The position numbers and the translations under genes are program-made. A stretch of 64,000 bases of DNA from Levilactobacillus brevis. GTDB lineage: Bacteria; Bacillota; Bacilli; Lactobacillales; Lactobacillaceae. The stretch spans positions 1,550,001 to 1,614,000 of the forward strand of contig CP032931.1 of assembly GCA_003666485.1 (NCBI GenBank). Reading direction: 5' to 3'. Below, piece by piece: positions 29,773-38,037 of this stretch (position 1 is the first letter of the stretch; each line of letters opens with the position of its first letter). Below the pieces are notes generated by a model. The model saw nothing but the letters and a program-made list of their open reading frames with translations, made no database searches and had not been told where the DNA came from.

Positions 29773-29888
29773 AACAAAACCTCACCAATTTATTTGATGA
29801 GGTAATCATATCGTTTTGCGGCCGCCAATCATAGACGGTCAGTTATTAGGTGCTTACAGGACAACGATCACCGAAGCCGAGAGTTCGC

Positions 29889-29923
29889 CAAAAAAATCCG
29901 CCACCCAGTACTGGGCAGCGGAT
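29889..29923 (-). terminator. Terminator of the gluconate operon
   Basis: Read on minus: ATCCGC...GCGGAT around CCCAGTACTGGG, followed by a T-run (plus-strand A-run 29890-29896). Confidence 0.85.
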
Positions 29924-29956
29924 CAGATGATGCTCGAATTAATTGTCAGAAAAATT

Positions 29957-31315
29957 CTAGTGGAATGCCATGTTCAACAGCAGAACAATCAGGATACCCA
30001 CGATGGAAATCACAGTTTCCAGCACGGTCCAGATGCTCAGCGTTTGCTTAACCGTCAAATCGAAGTATTCCCGGAACATCCAGAAACCAGCATCGTTCAC
30101 GTGAGAAGCGGCTAAGGAACCAGCACCAATGGCCAGAACCATCAAGGCAGGGTCAACACCGGATTGTGCCATCAGTGGGGCAACGATCCCGGCAGCGGTC
30201 AAAGCAGAAACCGTAGCGGAACCTAAAGCGACACGGAGGACAACGGCGACTAACCAACCTAAGATCAGTGGGGACATGTTGGAATCGATAAAGAGCTTGG
30301 CAACTTCTTTACCAACACCACCGTCGATGAGGACTTGTTTGAAGGCCCCACCACCACCGATAACTAACAGCAGCATGGCGATTGACTTAACGGCATTTTC
30401 CAAGGTAGCCATGATGTCAGCGGTCTTACGTTTCCGACCCCAACCCATGGTAAACATGGCAACCATCAGAGAAATTAACATGGCGATGGCTGGGTCACCA
30501 ATCAGGGCCACGATTTGGTCCAACATGGTGGCGTTCTTGGTAGGGGTGGCCCCACCGTCGACCGTCATCTTGTAGATGGTCGTGATGGCCATCAAGATAA
30601 CGGGGAAGAGGGAAGTTAAGACGGATAAGCCAAAGCTAGGTGCTTCGGAAGGCTTGAAGGTCTTGACTTCACCCAGGGAAGACAGGTTCCCTTTTTGTTG
30701 AAAGGCAGTTGGTGCAAATTTTTGCGCTAACTTCGTAAACAGAGGTCCGGCAACGATTGCGGCTGGAATAGCAACAACTAAACCGAACAAGAGGACCTTA
30801 CCATCATTGGCGCCCAAGACTTGCGCAATCGCAACTGGTGCCGGGTGAGGAGGTAAGAACCCGTGGGTAACGGACAAAGCGGCTGCCATGGAAATCCCTA
30901 AGTACAGGATCGGCACATCAGCTTCAACGGCGATGGCAAAGACGATAGGAATTAACAGAACCATTCCGACTTCGAAGAATAACGCGATCCCAAGAATAAA
31001 GGAAGCAAGCATAATAGCTAATTGAAGGCGTTTCTTACCGAATTTGTCGATCAGTGTCGTGGCAATCACATAAGCCCCACCGGCGTCGGCAACTAACCGA
31101 CCCAGCATTGCCCCGAAACCAAAGACCAGAGACAGTTCACCAAGTTGGCTCCCAATCCCAGACTCGATAGTCGTGGCGATTGTCGTGAGGTTCATGCCTA
31201 ACAGGATGGCTGTTAGGACAGAAGTTAAAATCAGGGAGACAAAGGTATTGATCTTGAAACGAATAATGAGGACCAATAAGAAGATGACCCCGATAAGCAA
31301 AGCTAGTAGTTCCAT
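29957..31315 (-). CDS. gntP: Gluconate:H+ symporter, GntP family
   Basis: 452 aa, about 12-14 membrane spans. GntP signs: GFGAMLGRLVADAGGAYVIA, GISMAAALSVTHGFLPPHPAP and SLAASHVNDAGFWMFREYFDLTV. Third gene of gnd-gntK-gntP, which fixes the substrate as gluconate with good likelihood. A hairpin (AAGCCAACG/CGTTGGCTT, 31350-31373) lies between gntK and this gene and may lower its transcription. A paralogue is at 46160. Confidence 0.93.
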   Translation of the reverse strand: MELLALLIGVIFLLVLIIRFKINTFVSLILTSVLTAILLGMNLTTIATTIESGIGSQLGELSLVFGFGAMLGRLVADAGGAYVIATTLIDKFGKKRLQLAIMLASFILGIALFFEVGMVLLIPIVFAIAVEADVPILYLGISMAAALSVTHGFLPPHPAPVAIAQVLGANDGKVLLFGLVVAIPAAIVAGPLFTKLAQKFAPTAFQQKGNLSSLGEVKTFKPSEAPSFGLSVLTSLFPVILMAITTIYKMTVDGGATPTKNATMLDQIVALIGDPAIAMLISLMVAMFTMGWGRKRKTADIMATLENAVKSIAMLLLVIGGGGAFKQVLIDGGVGKEVAKLFIDSNMSPLILGWLVAVVLRVALGSATVSALTAAGIVAPLMAQSGVDPALMVLAIGAGSLAASHVNDAGFWMFREYFDLTVKQTLSIWTVLETVISIVGILIVLLLNMAFH

Positions 31316-31349
31316 TGGAAGTAAGCCCTTTCATATATTGAATTTTGAA

Positions 31350-31373
31350 AAGCCAACGTGAAAGCGTTGGCTT
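31350..31373 (-). other. Hairpin between gntK and gntP
   Basis: Perfect AGCCAACG/CGTTGGCT stem with a short loop; on minus it is followed by TTTTCAAAATT. Looks like an attenuator or RNA processing site that sets the kinase-to-permease ratio. Confidence 0.5.
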
Positions 31374-31487
31374 CTCAATACTTTGTACACACATTGTACT
31401 AGACTCTGTGCGATTTGTATACAATTTACTTGCGAAAAATTAGTTTTTTTATTTAGTTTCTGAAAAACTAAACCGGCAAACTTATTT

Positions 31488-33032
31488 TTACTTTTTGGCG
31501 TGGACGTGAGTCCGTTGATACTCAGCGATGTTCTTGTATTCTGATTGCAATTGCCGACTAAGGCGAATGTAGATCGGAACCAAGGACCGGTAAGCATCGT
31601 AGGTCTCTGGGTTTGGATGGTGGACGTTGGCGACACCGATGAAGTTCTTCACAACGGAGAGATCATCGATCAGGCCTAACGCGTACATCCCCAGCGTTGC
31701 GGCACCCAGGGCAGTTCCTTCAGGACTTTCTGGAATCGTGACATCTTGTTCAAAGATATCCGCCAACATTTGGCGCCAGAGTTCTGAACGGGCGAAACCA
31801 CCAGTTGCTTGAATGCTAGTTGGCTTGCCAACGACTTCTTCAAGTGCCAGCATCACGGTGTACAGGTTGTAGACAATCCCTTCAAGGGCAGCCCGTACCA
31901 TGTGGGCCCGTGAGTGTGTCCGCGTCAGACCGAAGAATGAACCACGGGCATTGGCGTCCCAGATAGGGGCCCGTTCGCCACCTAAGAATGGGTGGAAGAT
32001 CAGGCCATCAGAACCGGCAGGCACCTTAGCAGCAATCTCAGTTAAGAGGTCGTAAGAATCAACGCCCATTTGTTCAGCGGTCAGCTTTTCAGGTGCGAAG
32101 AGTTGATCACGAACCCAACGGAAGACGATCCCACCGTTGTTGACAGGGCCGCCGACAACCCAGTGGTCTTTGGACAGGTAGTAACAGAAGACCCGACCCT
32201 TAGGATCGATCTTCGGCTTATCTGTCACGACCCGGACGGCACCGGAAGTCCCGATAGTCACAGCGACAACGCCAGGCTTAATGGCGTTAACCCCTAAGTT
32301 GGCGAGGGGACCATCGGAAGCACCCATGATAAAGGGAGTTTGTGGGTCCATACCAATCACACCAGCGTAATCCGCGTTCATGCCAGTGATTTGGTCAGTT
32401 GTGTCGACCAATTTAGGTAATTGGTCACGGGTGATCCCGGCAACTTCTAAGGCTTGGTCGTCCCAGTCCATCTTAAAGATGTTGAACAGACCAGTGGCGT
32501 TGGCAATGGAGTAGTCTTCTTGGAGTACACCGAACAGACGGTATAAAACGTATTCCTTGATTCCGACGAACCAGCGTGCCTGTTTGAATAAGTCAGGTTG
32601 GTCATTGCGTAACCAGATTAATTTGCTAAGTGGGGTCATTGGGTGAATTGGTGTCCCGGTCTTTTCGTAAAGTTGCTTACCCACGCCGTTCTCACGTAAT
32701 TCATCCGCGTACTTCACCGCACGGTTATCAGCCCAAGTAATTGCTCGAGTCAGCGGTTTGTGGTCTTCATCTAACAGAATCAGACTGTGCATCGCAGCTG
32801 AGAAGGAGACACCTTGAATCTTGCCATTCTTCAAATCTGCTTTGCGCATTACCGTGGTTAACCCATCGATCATTGCGGAGAAAATCTCATCTGGATCTTC
32901 TTCAGCCATGTCGGGCACATCTTGATAGAGGGGATAAAGGTTGTTTGAATAGCCTTGCATCTGACCCGCAGTATCATAAAGTACGGTCTTGACACTGGTA
33001 GTACCAATATCGACCCCAATCATGTAGTCCAT
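31488..33032 (-). CDS. gntK: Gluconokinase, FGGY family
   Basis: ATP-dependent phosphorylation of gluconate to 6-phosphogluconate in the cytoplasm. 514 aa. N-terminal IGVDIGTTSVKTVLYD phosphate loop, SFSAAMHSLI, FIMGASDGPLANLG, VTIGTSGAVR, and FATGGFAR-type motif near 440. Product goes to Gnd encoded just upstream (35 bases). Strong AGGAAGAG ribosome site. Confidence 0.95.
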   Translation of the reverse strand: MDYMIGVDIGTTSVKTVLYDTAGQMQGYSNNLYPLYQDVPDMAEEDPDEIFSAMIDGLTTVMRKADLKNGKIQGVSFSAAMHSLILLDEDHKPLTRAITWADNRAVKYADELRENGVGKQLYEKTGTPIHPMTPLSKLIWLRNDQPDLFKQARWFVGIKEYVLYRLFGVLQEDYSIANATGLFNIFKMDWDDQALEVAGITRDQLPKLVDTTDQITGMNADYAGVIGMDPQTPFIMGASDGPLANLGVNAIKPGVVAVTIGTSGAVRVVTDKPKIDPKGRVFCYYLSKDHWVVGGPVNNGGIVFRWVRDQLFAPEKLTAEQMGVDSYDLLTEIAAKVPAGSDGLIFHPFLGGERAPIWDANARGSFFGLTRTHSRAHMVRAALEGIVYNLYTVMLALEEVVGKPTSIQATGGFARSELWRQMLADIFEQDVTIPESPEGTALGAATLGMYALGLIDDLSVVKNFIGVANVHHPNPETYDAYRSLVPIYIRLSRQLQSEYKNIAEYQRTHVHAKK

Positions 33033-33067
33033 AGAGCTCTTCCTTTCGTGTCGCTAATTAGAAATTA

Positions 33068-33973
33068 TTATTTGCCAGCCTTGTCCATTGCGTGGCCACC
33101 AAAACCGTTACGTAAAGCAGAAACCACTTTACCAGTGAAGGTGTCATCTTGCATTGAACGGTAACGCATCATTAAGGCTAAGGCGATAACTGGCGTTGGT
33201 ACGTGGCTGTCCAAACCTTCTTGAACAGTCCATTGACCTTCACCAGAAGCATGCATACGGCCAGCGATCTTTTCAAGTTCAGGATCCTTGGCAAATTGTT
33301 CTTCAGCCAATTCCATGAGCCAGCCCCGGATAACAGAACCGTGGCTCCAAACCTTGGCAACGGCTTCGTTATCGTAGTCGAAGTCAGAAGCTTCAAGCAC
33401 TTCAAACCCTTCGGCGATGGCTTGCATTTCACCATATTCGATACCGTTGTGGACCATCTTCAAGTAGTGACCTGAAGCGGCACGGCCGGTGTAAAGGTAA
33501 CCGTCTTTTTCAGAAATGTCTTCGTATAATGGACGAAGCGTTTCGAAGGCTTCCTTGTTGTCCCCACCGATCATGAAGTTACCGTGTGAACGTGCACCTT
33601 CCATACCACCTGAAGTCCCACAGTCAAAGAAGTCGATGCCCTTGGCTTTTAAGATTTCATTGTGACGAAGAGAATCCTTGTAGTAAGAGTTCCCACCATC
33701 GATTAAGATGTCGCCCTTGCCGAGCAACGTGCTTAATGATTCAATCGTGGAGTCGGTTGGCTTGCCGGCTGGAACCATAACCCAAACAATCTTAGGTGAA
33801 GGTAACTTAGCAACCATATCTTCTAAGCTATCGGCGCCTTCAGCACCTGCAGCAACTGCCTTGTCAACAAAATCTTTGTTTAAATCGTAACCAACGATCT
33901 CGTGGTTGTGATCCATAGCGTTTTCTGCGAGGCTAAGACCCATCTTACCTAAACCAATTAATCCGAGTTTCAT
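33068..33973 (-). CDS. gnd: 6-phosphogluconate dehydrogenase (decarboxylating), short YqeC type
   Basis: Oxidises 6-phosphogluconate to ribulose-5-phosphate and CO2. 301 aa, the short form typical of GndA/YqeC enzymes, against about 470 for the long form. Rossmann motif GLIGLGKMGLSLAENAMDH, GGNSYYKDSLRH, DCGTSGGMEGARSHGNFMIGG, and catalytic KMVHNGIEYGEM. First gene of the operon, behind a strong promoter. In a heterofermentative organism the pentose phosphate enters the phosphoketolase route. Confidence 0.95.
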   Translation of the reverse strand: MKLGLIGLGKMGLSLAENAMDHNHEIVGYDLNKDFVDKAVAAGAEGADSLEDMVAKLPSPKIVWVMVPAGKPTDSTIESLSTLLGKGDILIDGGNSYYKDSLRHNEILKAKGIDFFDCGTSGGMEGARSHGNFMIGGDNKEAFETLRPLYEDISEKDGYLYTGRAASGHYLKMVHNGIEYGEMQAIAEGFEVLEASDFDYDNEAVAKVWSHGSVIRGWLMELAEEQFAKDPELEKIAGRMHASGEGQWTVQEGLDSHVPTPVIALALMMRYRSMQDDTFTGKVVSALRNGFGGHAMDKAGK

Positions 33974-34008
33974 GAAATTAATCTCCTTTGCATGATGCGA
34001 AATTTTTC

Positions 34009-34022
34009 TGACAACGCTATTA
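34009..34022 (+). promoter_or_regulatory. Degenerate cre site overlapping the gnd -10 box
   Basis: TGACAACGCTATTA differs from the perfect cre before deoC (TGAAAACGCTATCA) at two of 14 positions and covers the -10 region, where CcpA would block RNA polymerase. Inferred. Confidence 0.5.
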
Positions 34023-34047
34023 TATGTAAAAAAGTTTCACTTTTCAA
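34019..34047 (-). promoter_or_regulatory. Promoter of gnd-gntK-gntP
   Basis: On minus: TTGAAA, 17 bases, TATAAT. Near-consensus. Confidence 0.8.
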
Positions 34048-34056
34048 GGCTTTTGA

Positions 34057-34071
34057 TGTAAAATGTTTACA
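34057..34071. promoter_or_regulatory. Candidate RpiR-regulator operator
   Basis: Perfect palindrome TGTAAA-ATG-TTTACA upstream of the gnd -35 box, between the divergent regulator and the operon. A weaker copy (TGTAAAAAAGTTTCA) lies at 34025-34039 inside the promoter spacer. Confidence 0.55.
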
Positions 34072-34120
34072 AAAAGTTATGTAGCACAGCAAAAAGCTAC
34101 TAGGAAGGGGGGCGGCAACC

Positions 34121-34978
34121 ATCGCCCGTTCAACGATTGGTAAGATTCGCGGGACTTATGATCAACTGTCCCGAACAGAGAAAAAAGTTGCCCAGCTCGC
34201 TTTGGATAATCCGGGCGTCGTTAGCGAGATGACCATTAAGGAACTGTCGAGCGCGACCGGTGTGTCCACAGCGACGATCTCACGTTTCGTCAAACGCATG
34301 GACTACGCCAACTATCGTGAGTTTACCATGGCATTGGCCCACATGGCGATTGAAGACACACCGCAAGTTAGTTCATTTCCAGAACTAGACGAAGGGGATT
34401 CGCTGTCAACGATTGCGAGTAAAACGTTTCGGTACACGATTCATTCCTTAGAGGCCACCAACGAGGCCCTGAGCGAGCATGAGTTGGCCCGAGCCGTGCT
34501 GAAATTGATTCACGCCAAGTCCGTGACGTTCTTTGGCCTAGGTGGGTCGTCCATCGCGGCCCTAGATGGCTATCACAAATTCTTACGAACCTCACTCAAC
34601 GTGGCGTATTATCCGGACTATGACATTCAGTTGATGCAGGCGGCCAAGCTGGGTAAAGACGATTGTGCCGTCATCATTTCGCATTCCGGACGTAATCATG
34701 AGACGTTAAATATTGTAAATGAGTTGAATAACAATGGGGTGACGGTGATTGCCATCACCAGTTACAGTGGGTCGCCGTTGGCCCAGGCAGCGGACGTGTC
34801 GTTTCTGTCATTAACAGATGAAGTCAACTACCGTTCGGAGGGGATGTACTCCTTGATCTCGCAGCTGGCGATTCTGGACAGCCTGTTCATGATGACCGTC
34901 TTACGGATCTCTTCGCGGACAGATCAGACGCTGACCAAGGTGCGTGACGTGATTGAGCAGACCCGGCATGAATTGTGA
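34121..34978 (+). CDS. RpiR-family regulator of gluconate use, with no normal start codon
   Basis: Helix-turn-helix (MTIKELSSATGVSTATISRFVKRM) plus SIS sugar-phosphate domain (FFGLGGSSIAALDGYHKF, VIISHSGRNHETL). The family N-terminus (TIGKIRGTYDQLSRTEKKVAQ) is encoded upstream of the first canonical start, the TTG at 34202, which would remove the first helix. The frame is open from 34085 but has no ATG, GTG or TTG before 34202. A strong AGGAAGGGGGG ribosome site at 34102-34111 points to the ATC at 34121. Likely regulator of the divergent gluconate operon with 6-phosphogluconate as effector (inferred). 285 aa if ATC is used. Confidence 0.85.
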   Translation: MARSTIGKIRGTYDQLSRTEKKVAQLALDNPGVVSEMTIKELSSATGVSTATISRFVKRMDYANYREFTMALAHMAIEDTPQVSSFPELDEGDSLSTIASKTFRYTIHSLEATNEALSEHELARAVLKLIHAKSVTFFGLGGSSIAALDGYHKFLRTSLNVAYYPDYDIQLMQAAKLGKDDCAVIISHSGRNHETLNIVNELNNNGVTVIAITSYSGSPLAQAADVSFLSLTDEVNYRSEGMYSLISQLAILDSLFMMTVLRISSRTDQTLTKVRDVIEQTRHEL

Positions 34979-35037
34979 GTAGATTCTAGTCGTTGGTGAT
35001 ATTCGCAGCCATGTGGTGCTAGCGGCCGCCGCCGGAT

Positions 35038-35050
35038 TCACTAATTTTAG
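35038..35050 (-). repeat. Remnant of the repeat family's 5' module
   Basis: TCACTAATTTTAG is the complement of CTAAAATTAGTGA, which precedes type II copies at 47711, 51478 and 56640. The hairpin module is absent here. Confidence 0.45.
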
Positions 35051-35101
35051 ACTTTAATTGTTTTGGCTCTTTGTCAACCGGTGTTGATAGAGAGAATTTG
35101 A

Positions 35102-35137
35102 AGGGGCTCAATTCATTTATGAATTGGGCCTCTTTTT
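35102..35137 (+). terminator. Terminator after the RpiR gene
   Basis: GCTCAATTCA/TGAATTGGGC stem with four-base loop and T-run. From here on the DNA becomes AT-rich. Between 35138 and 35425 I see no convincing gene. Confidence 0.8.
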
Positions 35138-35428
35138 GACGGAAAATTTACAATTGAAGTGTGACAAGGATGAAGAAAGTAAAGAAACTCATAGCCTGAG
35201 CCCAGTGGAATTAAGTCGTAGCTTGGTTCACACAAAGTAAAATGAAAAACTTTTGATAGAGTTGGAAAGTCGATTCAAGGTAGAGTGTGAAGTTTATCTT
35301 TGTAAGAACTAGTGGACGTCACCAGTATCAGGTGCATAGAAGCTTTAATGAGTTAAGACATAGTGGGACAATAATTTTATGATCAAAATCAGTTGAATTG
35401 ATATTCTGCAACCACTATTAGAGTAAAT

Positions 35429-35458
35429 TTAGACTAATGAAAATTTTTGATGTACTAT
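35429..35458 (+). promoter_or_regulatory. Promoter of the small-peptide gene
   Basis: TTAGAC, 18 bases, TACTAT (35453-35458). An ATTAG/CTAAT inverted repeat (35417-35421, 35434-35438) overlaps the -35 and may be an operator. Confidence 0.45.
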
Positions 35459-35489
35459 TGCGGCAATTCAATTGAAGGAAGTGAATATC

Positions 35490-35561
35490 ATGAAGAACGA
35501 AAAGAAGGCATTAAAGGCCGTTTTGGTTCGGAAGGCATTTCGCTTTGAATACAATGCTTAG
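35490..35561 (+). CDS. 23-aa basic peptide, possible secreted signal or bacteriocin precursor
   Basis: ATG at 35490 with GAAGGAAG eight bases upstream. 23 codons: a lysine-rich first half (begins MKNEKKALKAV) and an aromatic end (FRFEYNA), so a cationic, amphipathic product without a signal peptide. The TAG stop lies at the edge of the IS982-type insertion and probably in its target site, so the coding sequence itself was kept. Followed, beyond the IS, by an attenuator-like hairpin and genes for a TPR-like protein and an MFS exporter, a layout common for peptide precursors. I do not recognise the family. Confidence 0.5.
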   Translation: MKNEKKALKAVLVRKAFRFEYNA

Positions 35562-36612
35562 TTAACGTGTTGTGCTAGCTTTGTAACTTTTCAATTAATC
35601 TTAAGCCCGCTTAACCCTTGTTCTAATTGATGATGAACTTTAATGACATTCCAGAGAAAAAGCGTTGATAACCGGCTGTTAAGGCCGCTCATCGTATCAG
35701 TCTCTGGGTGTTCAAAATGGCCGACCTTGTTCAAATTACTAAAACAAGTCTCGATGTGTCGCCGCTGGTTCTTCAAGAATGCTGAGTTGACTTGCTTACT
35801 GTGTCGCATGTTCTTTCGCAATGGAAACCACAGATGAATCCCAAACTCTTGTCTGAGAAACTGTTGCTGTGGGCGGCTTAAGTAACCACCATCTGCTAAA
35901 ACGTACTTTGCCGGAGCTTCACGTAGTAATTCGATTGTGACTTTACGATCGTCCACGGAAGCTGGTGTTAGTTCCCAATCAATGAAGTACCCGTCATTAC
36001 TCATGACGGCATGGAGCTTGAAGCCGTAGTAATAGACCCGTTTGGTGGCATTATAGCCTTTATTGGCAATGCCTTTTAACACCTTGGCACGATTGCTTCG
36101 CCGTGCAGAAACTAAGGTGATTGGGGCGCTGTCAATGATCTCATAGACAGACTCGTGCCGGTAACGCTTGAGCATCCAAATACGAATGAGCTTGAGAGCC
36201 ATCGTTAGCTGACGGCAACGCCGATTGTAACGGGTTCGTTCTGGAACCCGAATCCCCGAAGCGATGAGATTCCGATGGAACTGGGATTCAGACACTTCGC
36301 GCAAGTCTATTCGAGCTAACATGCAGGCAATGATGACCACATCACTGGTTTTAAGTTCACGATAATTACACCGAAAGCGAAACCTTTTGGCTAACTGATT
36401 GTAATATGGCTGGACAATTTTGATGAATTTCATGACAGAGACTTGAATTGGATTGAATTTTGCGATAACTTTAGGGAGGCCTAGCATTTACGGTTCTTCT
36501 TTCTTGGTTTCGTCGCCATAGAAGTTACCGCAAATGCGGGCTTTTTGCATGCATTAGGACTTAAGCTTGTTATTCAATTCTTGAAATATTACATTACTAG
36601 CACTACGCGTTA
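35562..36612. mobile_element. IS982-family insertion sequence
   Basis: About 1.05 kb. Imperfect inverted ends: left 35566-35590 and right 36588-36609 share CG(T/C)GT(T/A)GTGCTAG and GTAA. TTAG occurs on both outer sides (35558-35561 and 36610-36613) and could be the target duplication; boundaries are good to a few bases. It splits the peptide gene from the operon behind it. Confidence 0.7.
35591..36487 (-). CDS. IS982-family transposase
   Basis: 298 aa. The family core is visible: RYNRRCRQL, IIDSAPITL (first Asp), ANKGYNATKRVYYYGFKLH, ASVDDRKV, VLADGGYLSR (second Asp), LRKNM and RRHIETCFSNL (Glu). Intact, without frameshift, so the element may still move. Transcribed against the interrupted cassette. 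Confidence 0.82.
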   Translation of the reverse strand: MLGLPKVIAKFNPIQVSVMKFIKIVQPYYNQLAKRFRFRCNYRELKTSDVVIIACMLARIDLREVSESQFHRNLIASGIRVPERTRYNRRCRQLTMALKLIRIWMLKRYRHESVYEIIDSAPITLVSARRSNRAKVLKGIANKGYNATKRVYYYGFKLHAVMSNDGYFIDWELTPASVDDRKVTIELLREAPAKYVLADGGYLSRPQQQFLRQEFGIHLWFPLRKNMRHSKQVNSAFLKNQRRHIETCFSNLNKVGHFEHPETDTMSGLNSRLSTLFLWNVIKVHHQLEQGLSGLKIN

Positions 36613-36634
36613 GTTAATACATGATTTTGTAGTG

Positions 36635-36668
36635 AAATGGTGGCAATTATCATGATTGTCACCATTTT
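36635..36668 (+). terminator. Attenuator-like hairpin before the 86-aa gene
   Basis: 36635-36647 pairs with 36655-36667 over 13 bp with one G-T, seven-base loop, then TTTT. Before the IS inserted this stood between the peptide gene and its downstream operon. Confidence 0.7.
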
Positions 36669-36688
36669 GTCGAATGGGGGAAATCAAT

Positions 36689-36949
36689 ATGTTTGAAAAA
36701 AATAATGATTTATCGACCGAGTTAATTACAAAAATTGTTGTTCACTTTCATGTGGGCGAAAAATTATCGCCAGTAGAACGTCGATTTTTAAACCTTCCTT
36801 TTGATATTAGCAAGCTTTCATTGACTGATCAACAGGATATGAATCATCAATTACGCTTCTACGAAGAAAGTTTCGGGAAAATGACTGTGAACCAGGTGGC
36901 CATTAAAACTGCTAGAGTACTTGATAGAACGATTCATGATAGTGGTTAA
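36689..36949 (+). CDS. 86-aa protein of the peptide/TPR/MFS cassette, unknown
   Basis: ATG at 36689 behind GGGGGAAA. Begins MFEKNNDLSTELITKIV; mixed charged helices, no membrane span, no motif I know. The C-terminal 14 bases overlap the start of the TPR gene in another frame, so the two are translationally coupled. Could be a DNA-binding or peptide-binding partner; not recognised. Confidence 0.65.
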   Translation: MFEKNNDLSTELITKIVVHFHVGEKLSPVERRFLNLPFDISKLSLTDQQDMNHQLRFYEESFGKMTVNQVAIKTARVLDRTIHDSG

Positions 36950-38018
36950 TGTTTTTGGAAATAGCCCTCTTGAGAGGTTGTTCTTGGATAAATTGATGGA
37001 CTACTGTGAGATGACATCTGTTAAGGAAGTAAGCCGTACAGTTCATCTTGAAAAGCTTCCAAGAGATTATAAAAAGATGCGGTACTTTCAAAATATTGGA
37101 GACACGTGGAGTGCCAGAAAAATTGGAGACGCCTTAATGGATGATAAAGAACTGGTGGACAATCCCATTTTACTCAAGTCAATGGCGTTTAACTATTCAG
37201 GGCTGTCCGATCCGTTAGCGGCGAAGTCGATCATTGAGAGGGTCATTGACAAGAAGGTGACCTCCGCTGAAGGTAATGAAAACTTGGTTAGCGCCCAATA
37301 CCTTCTGGCGCTTCTCTACTCAAGACACTTACCAAAGCAATTTAAAAGTTTGTCAAAGTCTAAGAAGATTCTAAACGAGGCTTATTCTACGTGTCTGAAC
37401 GAAGAGATCCCTATGAGTAACCGCGATTTTGAGCGAATTTTTAATAGAAATGGGTATGCGTTGCTATTATTCTTTGAGGGCCACTTCAATGAAACAATTG
37501 ACTTAATGAAAGGGCTAATTCGCGAACTACGCCCTTTGATTAAGGAAAATGGTTTTGCGAAGTTGCATTACGCGGTATTAAACTTTAATATTTTTCAAGT
37601 ATATTTACGAGCAGAGATGTTGGAACAGGCAGAAAATCAACTGAGTTTACTGATTAGACTCGACCCCAATGACGTCGAGTATCGTTATACTGCTGTGCGC
37701 TTCTTTATTGAAAACAAAAGGTTTGAGGAAGCCTTGGAGGTATTGAAAGAAATTAAGGCGTCAGGTTCCGAAGATATTGTATATCAATCTAGCTATGAAG
37801 CCCAATGCTTGATTGAATTGGAAGAATACGAAAAGGCGCTACCCTTAACGAGAGCTGCGGTCCGTTACAACATTGAGCCTGAAGTTAAAAACCTATTTCT
37901 GTATAACTATCTCGTTTGTGTAATTAATTTGAACATGCCGGTTGATAAGGATTTTGTAAATAGATTTATTGAACAAAATGAAATCTATGAGAATCAGGTC
38001 CGAGAGCTGTGTCAATAA
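36936..38018 (+). CDS. TPR-like helical repeat protein
   Basis: 360 aa from the ATG at 36936, inside the end of the preceding gene; no clear ribosome site, so coupled start. All-helical repeats resembling tetratricopeptides, clearest in the second half (LRAEMLEQAENQLSLLIRL, then FFIENKRFEEALEVLKEI, then EAQCLIELEEYEKALPLTRAAV). Such domains bind short peptides in the RRNPP regulators (Rgg, PlcR, Rap), but no helix-turn-helix is seen. With the 23-aa peptide and the exporter it suggests a peptide sensing, immunity or maturation role; inferred. Confidence 0.7.
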   Translation: MIVVNVFGNSPLERLFLDKLMDYCEMTSVKEVSRTVHLEKLPRDYKKMRYFQNIGDTWSARKIGDALMDDKELVDNPILLKSMAFNYSGLSDPLAAKSIIERVIDKKVTSAEGNENLVSAQYLLALLYSRHLPKQFKSLSKSKKILNEAYSTCLNEEIPMSNRDFERIFNRNGYALLLFFEGHFNETIDLMKGLIRELRPLIKENGFAKLHYAVLNFNIFQVYLRAEMLEQAENQLSLLIRLDPNDVEYRYTAVRFFIENKRFEEALEVLKEIKASGSEDIVYQSSYEAQCLIELEEYEKALPLTRAAVRYNIEPEVKNLFLYNYLVCVINLNMPVDKDFVNRFIEQNEIYENQVRELCQ

Positions 38019-38037
38019 TCGAAAAGAAAGTGAAGAG

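Larger units (their letters stand above)
27561..29857. mobile_element. IS66-family insertion sequence, complete, with target duplication
   Basis: Element of 2297 bp. The 23-base ends at 27561-27583 and 29835-29857 are perfect inverted repeats beginning GTAAGC, as in IS66. Both sides carry the same 8 bp, AGGACAAC (27553-27560 and 29858-29865), the target duplication length of this family. All three genes are on minus. Intact ends and duplication indicate a recent insertion, between the permease and the gluconate operon terminator. Confidence 0.97.

Noticed and set aside
35171-35200. Nine-codon lysine-rich ORF (MKKVKKLIA)
   Set aside because: Too short to judge and with poor ribosome-site spacing; not claimed as a second peptide gene.
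36689-38018. The 86-aa and TPR genes as one gene broken by a frameshift
   Set aside because: The overlap has an ATG and a nearby stop as in coupled genes, the upstream frame of the TPR gene closes at 36888, and each product looks complete; not excluded, though.
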